From an uncultured Collinsella sp. (lineage in GTDB: Bacteria; Actinomycetota; Coriobacteriia; Coriobacteriales; Coriobacteriaceae), in assembly GCA_958452935.1 (NCBI GenBank), contig CAUDVX010000009.1, positions 1 through 60,602 on the forward strand: a DNA stretch of 60,602 bases, read 5' to 3'. Each line of letters begins with the position of its first letter. The stretch's first letter is position 1. The notes under the pieces were generated by a model. The model did no database searches, had not been told where the DNA came from, and was given only the letters and a program-made list of their open reading frames with translations. Positions 41,610 through 49,233 of this stretch are shown piece by piece. A program made the position numbers and the translations under genes.

Positions 41610-41633
41610 TCCTTTTTAGGCAAAGGAGAGTCC

Positions 41634-42443
41634 ATGCTGCAGGTCATCATTTCGCCCGCCAAGCAGATGCGCGCGGCCCAAGTTGCTTTTGAAGTCCTGG
41701 GCATTCCACCTTTTGCGCAAGAGACGGCTCGCCTCCACCGCGCACTGCTAGATATCGAGCAGAATGAAGGCAGCGGCGGTCTGCAGGCGCTGTGGAACGT
41801 GAGTGACAGGCTGCTTACGACGTGCCTGGATACGCTTCACGAATTTATGCCCGTCCTGAGCGATGCCGACCTCGCCGATCCCGATATCGCGCGTCGAATC
41901 TCCCCTGCCGTCATGTCCTATCACGGCATTCAATACCAAAGCATGGCGCCCGAGGTCATGGATGCCGCACAGCTCGACTGGCTGCAAAACCATCTCTGGA
42001 TCCTCTCGGGCCTTTACGGATGCGTGCGCCCCATTCATGCCGTTGAACCGTATAGGCTGGAGATGGGCGCGAAGCTTGCCGTCGACAATGCCCGAGACCT
42101 CTACGCGTTTTGGGGCGACAAGCTCGCACGGGCCATCGCTCCGGCGGGCTCCAACGCTACGATCGTCAACCTCGCCAGCGCGGAATACGCCAAAGCCGTT
42201 CTGCCCTGCCTCACCACCGACGCCACAGCCGTCACGTGCCTCTTTGGCGAGGGTATCCGCAACGGGAAGCCCATCCAACGGTCGACCGCCAGCAAAAAGG
42301 CGCGCGGCTCCATGGTGCGCTGGATGGCAGAAAACAAGCTCGAGGATGCAAGCGAACTTACCGCGTTCGACGTTGGTTATCGACACTTTCCCGAGCTTTC
42401 AAATAAAAATACTTTGGTCTTCCTGAACGAACAGGCCTTGTAG
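41634..42443 (+). CDS. yaaA: YaaA family protein (peroxide stress, UPF0246)
   Basis: This 269-aa UPF0246/DUF328 protein starts LQVIISPAKQM, then has the YHGIQYQSMAPEVM, LSGLYGCVRPIHAVEPYRLEMG, NLASAEYAKAV and FDVGYRHFPELS-type motifs. In E. coli, YaaA limits free iron and protects DNA during peroxide stress; the structure is a DNA-binding fold. The role here is by family. ATG 41634 follows AAAGGAG. Confidence 0.9.
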   Translation: MLQVIISPAKQMRAAQVAFEVLGIPPFAQETARLHRALLDIEQNEGSGGLQALWNVSDRLLTTCLDTLHEFMPVLSDADLADPDIARRISPAVMSYHGIQYQSMAPEVMDAAQLDWLQNHLWILSGLYGCVRPIHAVEPYRLEMGAKLAVDNARDLYAFWGDKLARAIAPAGSNATIVNLASAEYAKAVLPCLTTDATAVTCLFGEGIRNGKPIQRSTASKKARGSMVRWMAENKLEDASELTAFDVGYRHFPELSNKNTLVFLNEQAL

Positions 42444-42483
42444 GACCACCGCTACTTTTAAATGTGCTGCCTAGGCACGGCGT

Positions 42484-42999
42484 CTATTCCGCCAAGCCGT
42501 CGGCTTTGGCAATTTCATTTGTCGAGCCGTCCTGATAGGTAATCTTGACATGCTCCACCTCGGACACCTGGACGCCCGACGGGGGCTCCAGGCGCCATTC
42601 CATCAGCGCGATATCCATCGTCGTGGGCACATCCCCTTTATCTTTGAGCTCGACTGACAGCGTCTTAAGCGACGCATCGAAGGTCACGCGCTCGATCTCT
42701 TCACCAGGAATGGAACCACCGCTCAGCTGCAGCTGGACAAATCCATCGCACGGATACCAATAGTCGCCGGGAGCTGCCACCGTGTTACCGCCAGAGACCT
42801 TCACCGTCATGATCGGTAGGCTATCATCAGCCTCGAACTCCCAGGCAGCGCCGCCGCGACCGCCAAACGTCCAGATACAAAAGGCAATCACCAGCACGGC
42901 AAGCACCGCAAAACCAATCGCGACAAGGCCATGGTGCGCACGGCTTTCCTCGGCCGATACATCCCATTGCGTCTCTCGATATAGATGCTTGTCTTCCAT
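42484..42999 (-). CDS. Single-pass membrane protein of unknown function
   Basis: This 171-aa protein has a polar N-terminus (about 25 aa), one transmembrane helix (GLVAIGFAVLAVLVIAFCIW, about residues 28-47) and an extracytoplasmic domain of about 120 residues with a beta-rich look and one cysteine. It should be anchored with its C-terminus outside. ATG 42999 follows GGGGAGG. It is divergent from thiC and ends near yaaA. I do not recognise the family. Confidence 0.65.
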   Translation of the reverse strand: MEDKHLYRETQWDVSAEESRAHHGLVAIGFAVLAVLVIAFCIWTFGGRGGAAWEFEADDSLPIMTVKVSGGNTVAAPGDYWYPCDGFVQLQLSGGSIPGEEIERVTFDASLKTLSVELKDKGDVPTTMDIALMEWRLEPPSGVQVSEVEHVKITYQDGSTNEIAKADGLAE

Positions 43000-43069
43000 G
43001 TTCGCCTCCCCACAGGCACGCTCGTTGGCCCAATCGTACCCATTCAGGCTATACTTGAGCCCATGACAT

Positions 43070-43166
43070 AACGGGGAGCTTGTAGGACAAGACGGCAGGC
43101 TGAGACTGGGCGCGCCCGCCCTGACCCGCAAACCTGATATGGGTAATGCCAACGAAGGGAGCCGTG
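43070..43166 (+). promoter_or_regulatory. TPP riboswitch (THI element) of thiC
   Basis: The conserved blocks CGGGGAGC, GGCTGAGA, ACCCGCAAACCTGAT and GGGTAATGCCAACGAAGGGA appear in order and fold as the TPP aptamer. The 3' end (AAGGGAG) serves as the thiC ribosome site, so TPP probably blocks translation. A TATACT box lies at 43050-43055. Confidence 0.95.
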
Positions 43167-43169
43167 CCA

Positions 43170-44504
43170 ATGAGCACACAGACCGAGCCCAAGCTCGTCA
43201 CGCAAATCGACTTCGCCCGCGCCGGGCAGATTACGCCGCAGATGAAGGAAGTCGCCGAGCGCGAGCATCGCGACCCCGAGTACATCCGCGAGCGTGTGGC
43301 CGACGGCCGCATCGCCATTCCCGCCAACATCGTGCACATCAAAAAGGGCATGCGCGCCTTTGGTGTCGGTGAGGGCCTGTCCACCAAGGTCAACGTCAAC
43401 CTGGGCATCTCGGGCGACAAGGCCGATGCCGCCGAGGAATGGAAGAAGGTCAAGATCGCCGAGGACTTTGGCGCCGACGCCATCATGGACCTCTCCAACT
43501 CGGGCAAGACGCGCCAGTTCCGCCAGCAGCTCATCGACGAGACGCCGCTCATGGTGGGCACGGTGCCGATGTACGACGCCATCGGCTACATGGAAAAGCC
43601 GCTGGTCAAGCTGACCAAGGACGACCTGTTCGAGGTCGTGCGTGCGCATGCCGAGGACGGCGTGGACTTTATGACCATCCACTGCGGCATCAACAAGTCG
43701 GTCACCAAGACCTTTAAGGAGACCGGCCGCCTGATGAACATCGTGAGCCGCGGCGGCTCGCTGCTGTTTGGCTGGATGGAGGTCACCGGTAACGAGAACC
43801 CGTTCTATGAGTTCTACGACGAGTTGCTCGAAATCTGCCACGAGTACGACGTGACGATTTCGCTCGGCGACTCCTGCCGCCCGGGCTGCCTCTACGATTC
43901 CAACGATGCCACCGAGACCGCCGAGATGATCGAGCTGGGCAAGCTGTGCAAGCGCGCCTGGGCCGCCGGCGTCCAGGTTATGGTCGAGGGGCCGGGCCAT
44001 ATGGCGCTCGACGAGATCGCCGCCAACATGAAGCTGCAGAAGCGCCTGTGCCACAACGCCCCGTTCTATGTGCTGGGGCCGCTCGTGACCGATATCGGTG
44101 TGGGCTACGACCACATCACCGCCGCCATCGGTGGCGCCATCTCCGCGAGCTCCGGCGCCGACTTCCTGTGCTACGTGACACCGGCAGAGCACCTGTGCCT
44201 GCCCAACGCCCAGGATGTGCTCGACGGCCTCATGGCCACTAAGATTGCCGCGCACGCCGCCGATATCGCCAAGAAGGTACCACACGCCCGCGACATGGAC
44301 GACAAGATGGGCCAGGCACGCCGCAAGCTCGACTGGGATGCCATGTGGAAGTGCGCTCTCGACCCGGTCACCGGCAAGAAGCGCTACGAGGAGTCCCCTG
44401 CCGCCACTGAGGGCACCTGCACCATGTGCGGCAAGATGTGCGCCGTCCGCACCGTTAACAAGGTGTTCGAGGGCACGACGATCGATCTTGGCATGGAGGA
44501 CTAA
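43170..44504 (+). CDS. thiC: Phosphomethylpyrimidine synthase (radical SAM)
   Basis: ThiC rearranges AIR to HMP phosphate in thiamine synthesis (444 aa). The substrate and metal region includes GDSCRPGCLYDSND and EGPGHMALDEIAANM; the C-terminal cluster motif is GTCTMCGKMC (C-x2-C-x3-C), which holds the [4Fe-4S] radical SAM cluster. This is the shorter clostridial/actinobacterial form. ATG 43170 is just after the TPP riboswitch. It precedes thiD (HMP kinase) by 177 bp. Confidence 0.96.
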   Translation: MSTQTEPKLVTQIDFARAGQITPQMKEVAEREHRDPEYIRERVADGRIAIPANIVHIKKGMRAFGVGEGLSTKVNVNLGISGDKADAAEEWKKVKIAEDFGADAIMDLSNSGKTRQFRQQLIDETPLMVGTVPMYDAIGYMEKPLVKLTKDDLFEVVRAHAEDGVDFMTIHCGINKSVTKTFKETGRLMNIVSRGGSLLFGWMEVTGNENPFYEFYDELLEICHEYDVTISLGDSCRPGCLYDSNDATETAEMIELGKLCKRAWAAGVQVMVEGPGHMALDEIAANMKLQKRLCHNAPFYVLGPLVTDIGVGYDHITAAIGGAISASSGADFLCYVTPAEHLCLPNAQDVLDGLMATKIAAHAADIAKKVPHARDMDDKMGQARRKLDWDAMWKCALDPVTGKKRYEESPAATEGTCTMCGKMCAVRTVNKVFEGTTIDLGMED

Positions 44505-44630
44505 CTCGTCGCCGGAGCCGCAATCGGTAACAAGGTGTTCGTCAATTGTTGACGTGTGAACATTTGCTTGCGTTTGCGTAAAGATTGCACTACCCGCCCG
44601 GGTTCGGCATACAGCCGGCCCGGGCAACTT

Positions 44631-44636
44631 TATAAT
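44631..44636 (+). promoter_or_regulatory. Candidate -10 box of thiD
   Basis: A perfect TATAAT lies about 45 bp before thiD. A GCCCGGG/CCCGGGC palindrome lies where the spacer would be, so the same sequence may also end thiC transcription. Confidence 0.4.
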
Positions 44637-44681
44637 GCAGGCAGAAGACCCATTTGAATCCGACCGAACAAGGGAGCGAAC

Positions 44682-45512
44682 ATGGATCGTAGTAAGGTAC
44701 CTGCCGTCCTGTCTATCGCAGGATCCGATTCCAGCGGCGGCGCCGGCATTCAGGCCGACATTAAGACCATCACGGCGCACCGTCTGTATGCCGAGACGGC
44801 CATCACCGCCATCACAGCGCAAAACACACTGGGCGTCACCGCCGTGCAGAATATCTCCCCCGATATCGTCGCTGCGCAAATTGACGCCGTCTTTGACGAT
44901 ATCCGCCCGAGCGCCGTCAAAATCGGCATGGTTTCGTCCACCGAGATTATCGAAGTTATCGCCGATCGCCTGAGCGCATGGAACGCAACCAACGTGGTCG
45001 TCGACCCCGTTATGGTCGCCACGTCGGGCGCTCGCCTCATTGCCGAGGATGCCGCCGAAGCGCTTACGCGTCGCCTGTTCCCGCTGGCGACCGTCATCAC
45101 CCCCAACATTCCCGAGGCCATGGCGCTGCTCGACTACGAGGTCGATTCCGAGCGCACACAGCAAAACGCTGCCATGCTCCTCACCCGCCGCTTTGGCTGC
45201 GCGTCCCTCGTTAAAGGCGGGCATTTTGTCAACGAGGCCAACGATGTGCTCGCAGAGCCCGCGCCGCTCGATGACGAGGGCAACCACCTGGGTGATCCGC
45301 TCACCACGTGGTTCCGCCACAAGCGCATCGAGACCGGCAACACGCATGGCACCGGCTGCACGCTCTCATCCGCCATCGCCTGCGCGCTGGCCCAGGGCAT
45401 GGAACTTGCCGACGCCATCAACGCCGGCAAGGCCTACCTAACCGGCGCTCTCGCCGCCGGCTTTGACATGGGCAAAGGCTCCGGCCCCGTCAACCACATG
45501 TGGCAGTATTAA
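44682..45512 (+). CDS. thiD: Hydroxymethylpyrimidine/phosphomethylpyrimidine kinase
   Basis: ThiD phosphorylates HMP phosphate to the diphosphate form for thiamine synthesis (276 aa). It is a ribokinase-fold enzyme with VLSIAGSDSSGGAGIQADIKT at the start and the late motif NTHGTGCTLSSAIACALAQG containing the catalytic Gly-Cys turn. ATG 44682 follows AAGGGAG. It may use a promoter in the gap after thiC, because that gap holds a palindrome and a TATAAT box. Confidence 0.94.
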   Translation: MDRSKVPAVLSIAGSDSSGGAGIQADIKTITAHRLYAETAITAITAQNTLGVTAVQNISPDIVAAQIDAVFDDIRPSAVKIGMVSSTEIIEVIADRLSAWNATNVVVDPVMVATSGARLIAEDAAEALTRRLFPLATVITPNIPEAMALLDYEVDSERTQQNAAMLLTRRFGCASLVKGGHFVNEANDVLAEPAPLDDEGNHLGDPLTTWFRHKRIETGNTHGTGCTLSSAIACALAQGMELADAINAGKAYLTGALAAGFDMGKGSGPVNHMWQY

Positions 45513-45528
45513 GATTCGCAGCCCAAAA

Positions 45529-45561
45529 CCGCCGCAAAGGCGACAGACACCTTTGCGGCGG
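45529..45561 (-). terminator. Hairpin at the left edge of the palindrome array
   Basis: Arms CCGCCGCAAAGG/CCTTTGCGGCGG are followed on the minus strand by TTTTG. It lies after thiD and at the left edge of the repeat array. Confidence 0.5.
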
Positions 45562-45572
45562 CTCCCACAAAC

Positions 45573-45789
45573 ATCTCGATCTGTAACAGTTAGAGCCCAT
45601 TTTTCGGCCCACCTGTTACAGATCGAGATATTCAAATTCCGCTGAGAAGACAATCTCGATCTGTAACAGTAACTCGGCAAAATCGACCCTAGATGTTACA
45701 GATCGAGACAAACGACCGATATCGACCTAAATAATCTCAATCTGTAACATCTAGCCCGTTTTCGGCCTTACAACTGTTACAGATCAAGA
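45573..45789. repeat. Array of three palindromes with an 80-bp pitch
   Basis: Three stem-loops lie at 45573-45629, 45653-45708 and 45734-45789, starting 80 and 81 bp apart. All arms are ATCTCGATCTGTAACA or close variants. Units 1 and 3 share loop sequence (CCC-TTTTCGG) in one direction; unit 2 carries it reversed. The array lies between convergent thiD and the SGNH hydrolase gene, flanked by two other hairpins sharing CCGCAAAGG. Confidence 0.85.
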
Positions 45790-45800
45790 CAAACAGACGA

Positions 45801-45840
45801 CCCCAAGCCACCGCAAAGGTACCTTTGTGGTGGCTTGGGG
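45801..45840. terminator. Hairpin after the SGNH hydrolase gene
   Basis: A near-perfect 40-bp palindrome (CCCCAAGCCACCGCAAAGG and its partner, one mismatch) directly follows the gene stop. There is no U tract, so it may protect the mRNA end rather than terminate. Confidence 0.55.
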
Positions 45841-45845
45841 TCGCG

Positions 45846-46505
45846 CTACTCACCGAGCATCTCTTTGAGCTTGGCTGCCACGGCATGTCCCAAGCTCTCA
45901 TGGCTTTCGGGCATCATATGCAGATAGTCGATATCGCCCGGCTCGGCAAACTCGGCGGCATTCAAAAAGTCGCAGCCAAACTGCTCGGCCACGTGCGCAT
46001 AGTACTCGCCAAAATGTTCAGATGCCTCAACGGAATGCTCGTCAAAGTCGGTCATATACACATCGGCGATCTGCGGCTTGATCTTGATAGGAGCCATCAG
46101 CAGAATGTGCGGACAAGGCGCAGCGTCGGTCCACGGAAACGCGCGGACGGCGCGAATCAGTGCCATGGCGCCACGGGCGATATCGGAAGCTGTCACGTTA
46201 AAGACCGTCTTACAGTCGTTGGTGCCCAGCATGATCACAATGGCGTCCAGCGGCTTATGGGCCTCGAGCAGCATCGGAAGCGCGCGAATGCCGTTGAGGT
46301 TAGTGTCCAGATGGCACATATCGTCGCGCACCGTCGTGCGGCCGTTGAGCCCCTCCTCAATCACATGCCAGCCCTCGCCCAGGTCACGCTGCGCCACGCC
46401 GCACCAGCGCACATCCTGCGCATAGCGCACCGCGGTGCCATCGCGCATACCAGCCGGATCATAGCCATAGGTATTGCTGTCACCAAAGCACAGAACGTTT
46501 TTCAT
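45846..46505 (-). CDS. SGNH/GDSL hydrolase (esterase)
   Basis: This 219-aa hydrolase has block I GDSNTYGYDP (catalytic Ser near residue 9), NGRTTVRDD (block II Gly region), MLGTNDCK (block III Asn) and DYLHMMPESHESLG (block V Asp/His). It has no signal peptide, so it is cytoplasmic. The sequence resembles arylesterases and carbohydrate deacetylases of the GDSN type. ATG 46505 follows AAGGAAGGG. The substrate is unknown. Confidence 0.87.
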   Translation of the reverse strand: MKNVLCFGDSNTYGYDPAGMRDGTAVRYAQDVRWCGVAQRDLGEGWHVIEEGLNGRTTVRDDMCHLDTNLNGIRALPMLLEAHKPLDAIVIMLGTNDCKTVFNVTASDIARGAMALIRAVRAFPWTDAAPCPHILLMAPIKIKPQIADVYMTDFDEHSVEASEHFGEYYAHVAEQFGCDFLNAAEFAEPGDIDYLHMMPESHESLGHAVAAKLKEMLGE

Positions 46506-46523
46506 CGTAAGCCCTTCCTTTAG

Positions 46524-46556
46524 TAAAAAGCCGACGGGAGCAGCCCTCCCGCCGGC
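46524..46556 (-). terminator. Terminator after the PARG-like gene
   Basis: Arms GCCGGCGGGAG/CTCCCGTCGGC (one mismatch) around 6 nt are followed on the minus strand by TTTTTAC. Confidence 0.8.
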
Positions 46557-46582
46557 TCGACCTATCTGTCGGCACGTACCGA

Positions 46583-47731
46583 TTACAGGTACTTGCGCCA
46601 ATCGTCATCGTCCTCATCGTCCTCGGCGGCAGCCTGGGCCTGCTCGGCGGCGCGAGCAGCCGCAGCGCGTGCGGCAACCTGGGCATAGGACTCCTCGTTG
46701 CGCTCGGGGAAGCTTGCCAGCACGTGCTCGAACTTGGCAAAATCCTCATCCCAGCGCGTAGAGGGCACGGCAAAGAACACCTGCTTGACCTTAAAGTCAC
46801 CCGATGCGAGCTCCTCGCGGAAGAGCTCTGCCACGGCCTCGGCGTCAAAGCCGTTGTTGTCGCAGCCCCAAGCACCCAGTACGAGCTTCTCGCGACCCAG
46901 CTCATCGCAGACGGCAAGGACAAAGCGGATACGGTCGCGCAGGGCATCCAACAGGGCGTCGTCGCTCACGCGGTACTCCTGGCGGGCACGCCTGACGTTG
47001 GGTGCGGCGGCAACGATTACATCGGCGTATGCGTGCACGTGGTTGCGATCGAAGCGCACGGCGGGCACCACCAGCGCACGATTGCGGTACAGCTCGCAGT
47101 TGATGTTGCGGCGACGGTTCTCGCCGTACCACTTGCGCTGCTTGTCGAGCACGTTGTACAAGTACGAATCGGCGCAGAGCGTCGCCTCCTGGCCCAGGTA
47201 GCCCTGGATATAGCCGCCGCCCGGATTGGTAAACGAGGCAAAGGCAAGCACGGCCATATCGCAGAACTGCGCATAGCCGCGGCCGTTATCGAGGATTGCC
47301 TGCGTGGCGGAGGCATCAAGCACAGTGACCTCGGGCAGGACCGGAGCAGCCTCCTCCGCGGGCGCGGACTCAGCCTCGTCGGCCGACTCGGTGAACTCGG
47401 GTGCCACCTCGGACTCGACCGCAGTCTCCACCTCAGCGGCCTCCACCTCGGCAGTCTCAACCTCGGCAGCGTCAGCCTCCACAACCTCGGCAACCGGCTC
47501 CTCGGCAGCCGCAGCCGCTTGGGCCTTGGCCTTCATCGCCGCGACAAAACCGGCAGGCATACCATCGAACTCGCGCACGCCGGTAAGCGAACGCTCGATG
47601 TCCTTGGCGCAGGCCTCGGACACAGCCGCCACATGGCGCTCGGCGGCCTTGGCACGCGCCTCGCGCTTGGGATTGGGCTGACCCGCTCGGTTAGACCTAC
47701 GGTTACGGTTCCTGTTGTCGACATCTGCCAT
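46583..47731 (-). CDS. TIGR02452/DUF2263 family protein (PARG-like macrodomain)
   Basis: This 382-aa protein has three parts. Residues 1-80 are basic and probably helical, residues ~80-135 are an Ala/Glu/Val-rich low-complexity linker, and residues ~140-350 are a bacterial PARG-like macrodomain with FTNPGGGYIQGYLGQEATLC and LGAWGCDNNGF, followed by an acidic tail (EDDEDDDD). The family signature GGG-x6-8-QEE, whose second Glu is catalytic, reads QEA here, so hydrolysis may be lost or altered while ADP-ribose binding stays. The start is ATG 47731. It is a single gene between the SGNH and BI-1 genes. Confidence 0.8.
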   Translation of the reverse strand: MADVDNRNRNRRSNRAGQPNPKREARAKAAERHVAAVSEACAKDIERSLTGVREFDGMPAGFVAAMKAKAQAAAAAEEPVAEVVEADAAEVETAEVEAAEVETAVESEVAPEFTESADEAESAPAEEAAPVLPEVTVLDASATQAILDNGRGYAQFCDMAVLAFASFTNPGGGYIQGYLGQEATLCADSYLYNVLDKQRKWYGENRRRNINCELYRNRALVVPAVRFDRNHVHAYADVIVAAAPNVRRARQEYRVSDDALLDALRDRIRFVLAVCDELGREKLVLGAWGCDNNGFDAEAVAELFREELASGDFKVKQVFFAVPSTRWDEDFAKFEHVLASFPERNEESYAQVAARAAAARAAEQAQAAAEDDEDDDDWRKYL

Positions 47732-47797
47732 ACGTGGCCACCTTTCCTGTCGCTGCCGCTATCGACTTTTTCCCATCCATGATACCCCGCCACGCAC

Positions 47798-47826
47798 AAA
47801 AAAGACGGCCCCGAAGGACCGCCTTT
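47798..47826 (-). terminator. Terminator after the BI-1 gene
   Basis: Arms AGGCGGTCC/GGGCCGTCT, with a U-G wobble and a TTCG tetraloop, are followed on the minus strand by TTTTTG. Confidence 0.75.
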
Positions 47827-47870
47827 CGTATCGTTTTACCGTGTCCGGCAGGAAACGTCGCAACGCCGCG

Positions 47871-48566
47871 CTAGTCGCGACGACCGAGAATGTTCAGGAT
47901 GCGCAGGAACACGTTGATAATGTCCACGAACAGATTGGACGCCATGAGCACCGCATTGGGCAGCGTGGGCGGCACCGTCGTGGCAACATAGGTGTCGTAG
48001 CCAATAAACCCGGCGAACACCACGATCACGATCAGATCGGTGATGGACTGCGAGACGCCCATGAACATCAGCACGATCTCGACCAGAATCGTGGCGAGCA
48101 GAATGCCAAAGCCGATGCCGTACACACGCTGGAAGAACTTGGGGAAGGTCACGCCCAGCGCACCGAAGACAAAGGTGATGGCGGCCGTGGCGATAAAAGC
48201 GGTGTTGATGGTGGGCAGGTCGTAGTTGGCAAGGCCAAACGACGCGGTCAGGCCAAAGGTGCTCGCAAAGATCACGTAACCCACGAGCGACAGACCCACG
48301 GACTGCTTGCCCGCAGCAGCCGACATCATGACGATGCCGACAATAGTCAGGATAAACGAGCCAAAGACCAGTGGCAGGGCGGCCCCGCTCATCATCATAC
48401 GGGCAAACGCCATGGTGCTCGTAAAGTAAGCACCGGCGCCCATGGCGCAAAAGCCCAAGAAGATGAGGGCAGACATGGCGAGATTGTACGCACGCGGCGA
48501 CATCTCCTTGGCGCGACTTGCGCCGGTCTCGATGGGGCCGTTCTGATAGCCCTGGATATCGTTCAT
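47871..48566 (-). CDS. Bax inhibitor-1/YccA family membrane protein
   Basis: This 231-aa protein has seven predicted helices of the UPF0005/BI-1 family, with the late motif FAGFIGYDTYVATTV and NVFLRILNILGRRD at the C-terminus. Bacterial homologues are calcium-leak or proteostasis-linked membrane proteins, and the exact role is not settled. ATG 48566 follows AGGACG. It is monocistronic with its own terminator. Confidence 0.88.
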   Translation of the reverse strand: MNDIQGYQNGPIETGASRAKEMSPRAYNLAMSALIFLGFCAMGAGAYFTSTMAFARMMMSGAALPLVFGSFILTIVGIVMMSAAAGKQSVGLSLVGYVIFASTFGLTASFGLANYDLPTINTAFIATAAITFVFGALGVTFPKFFQRVYGIGFGILLATILVEIVLMFMGVSQSITDLIVIVVFAGFIGYDTYVATTVPPTLPNAVLMASNLFVDIINVFLRILNILGRRD

Positions 48567-48644
48567 ACTTCGTCCTTTCAAAAAGCGCACGACAGCGCCG
48601 TAGATGACAAGATTCCTGTCATTGTACCCGAATGCCGTACGCCC

Positions 48645-48983
48645 TTACCTACGGCGCTCGCCCTCAAGCGTACGATCAAAGGCCCAGACCCACCAACGCA
48701 TCACGTGCGCCTGCGAGCCGTCCGCCCGCTCGCGCGTCTGGTCCTCCAGATACAACTCGGTCGTGTGCCCGCCAAAACGCACCTTATATGTTGCCGTACG
48801 GATGCCGTGGACCATCAGGCCAAACCCAATGGTCGAGATAATTTCGTCGATCGTAAAACAACGGCCGTCGACCCAGCAGACGGTGACCGGCACGACCTGT
48901 CCGCCCGCGAGGATGCGAGCCACGACGTCCACATACTGCTTGTGCACGCGCCGAGTTTTGCCGTCTGTCTGTCGATATTCCAT
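48645..48983 (-). CDS. Small conserved hypothetical protein (beta-barrel type)
   Basis: This 112-aa protein has the arrangement YVDVVARI--GG-V-PVTVCWVDGRCFTIDEI, then a YKV-FGG-TTELYLED strand pair and a final RWWVWAFDR. The pattern recalls small predicted beta proteins common in Firmicutes and Actinobacteria with no assigned role. I chose ATG 48983 because AGAGGG is near; the ATG at 49004 has no ribosome site. Nothing else is visible in 48984-49190. Confidence 0.6.
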   Translation of the reverse strand: MEYRQTDGKTRRVHKQYVDVVARILAGGQVVPVTVCWVDGRCFTIDEIISTIGFGLMVHGIRTATYKVRFGGHTTELYLEDQTRERADGSQAHVMRWWVWAFDRTLEGERRR

Positions 48984-49177
48984 GCCCTCTATTATCGAAC
49001 GCATGTTTGTATGTTGTAAAGCGAACAGACTGTGGTTTTGGGGTGTTGGGGCGCGCACACGTGTCCTCATGGCGTGTTAGCAAAAAGAATACCCGCGGTC
49101 AACAGGGCTAATATTCAATTTTAGTGCCAAAAAATTCACTTCTCCCATCAGAACTCGGTAAAGAAACCCACAGGAGG

Positions 49178-49203
49178 TGATACGATTTATCATGTTTTTG
49201 TAA
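49178..49203 (+). promoter_or_regulatory. Perfect Shine-Dalgarno before a three-codon ORF
   Basis: AGGAGGTGA, a full match to the anti-SD, is followed after 10 nt by ATG TTT TTG TAA. The pit start lies 30 bp further on with only a weak ribosome site. It may be a leader mini-ORF or a relic of an older start. Confidence 0.4.
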
Positions 49204-49233
49204 CGTGTCTGCAAACTTCGAGAAAGCCCATAT

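Noticed and set aside
45573..45789. CRISPR array
   Set aside because: The repeats are palindromic stem-loops whose spacing includes the loop; there are only three units, one with inverted loop, and no cas genes.
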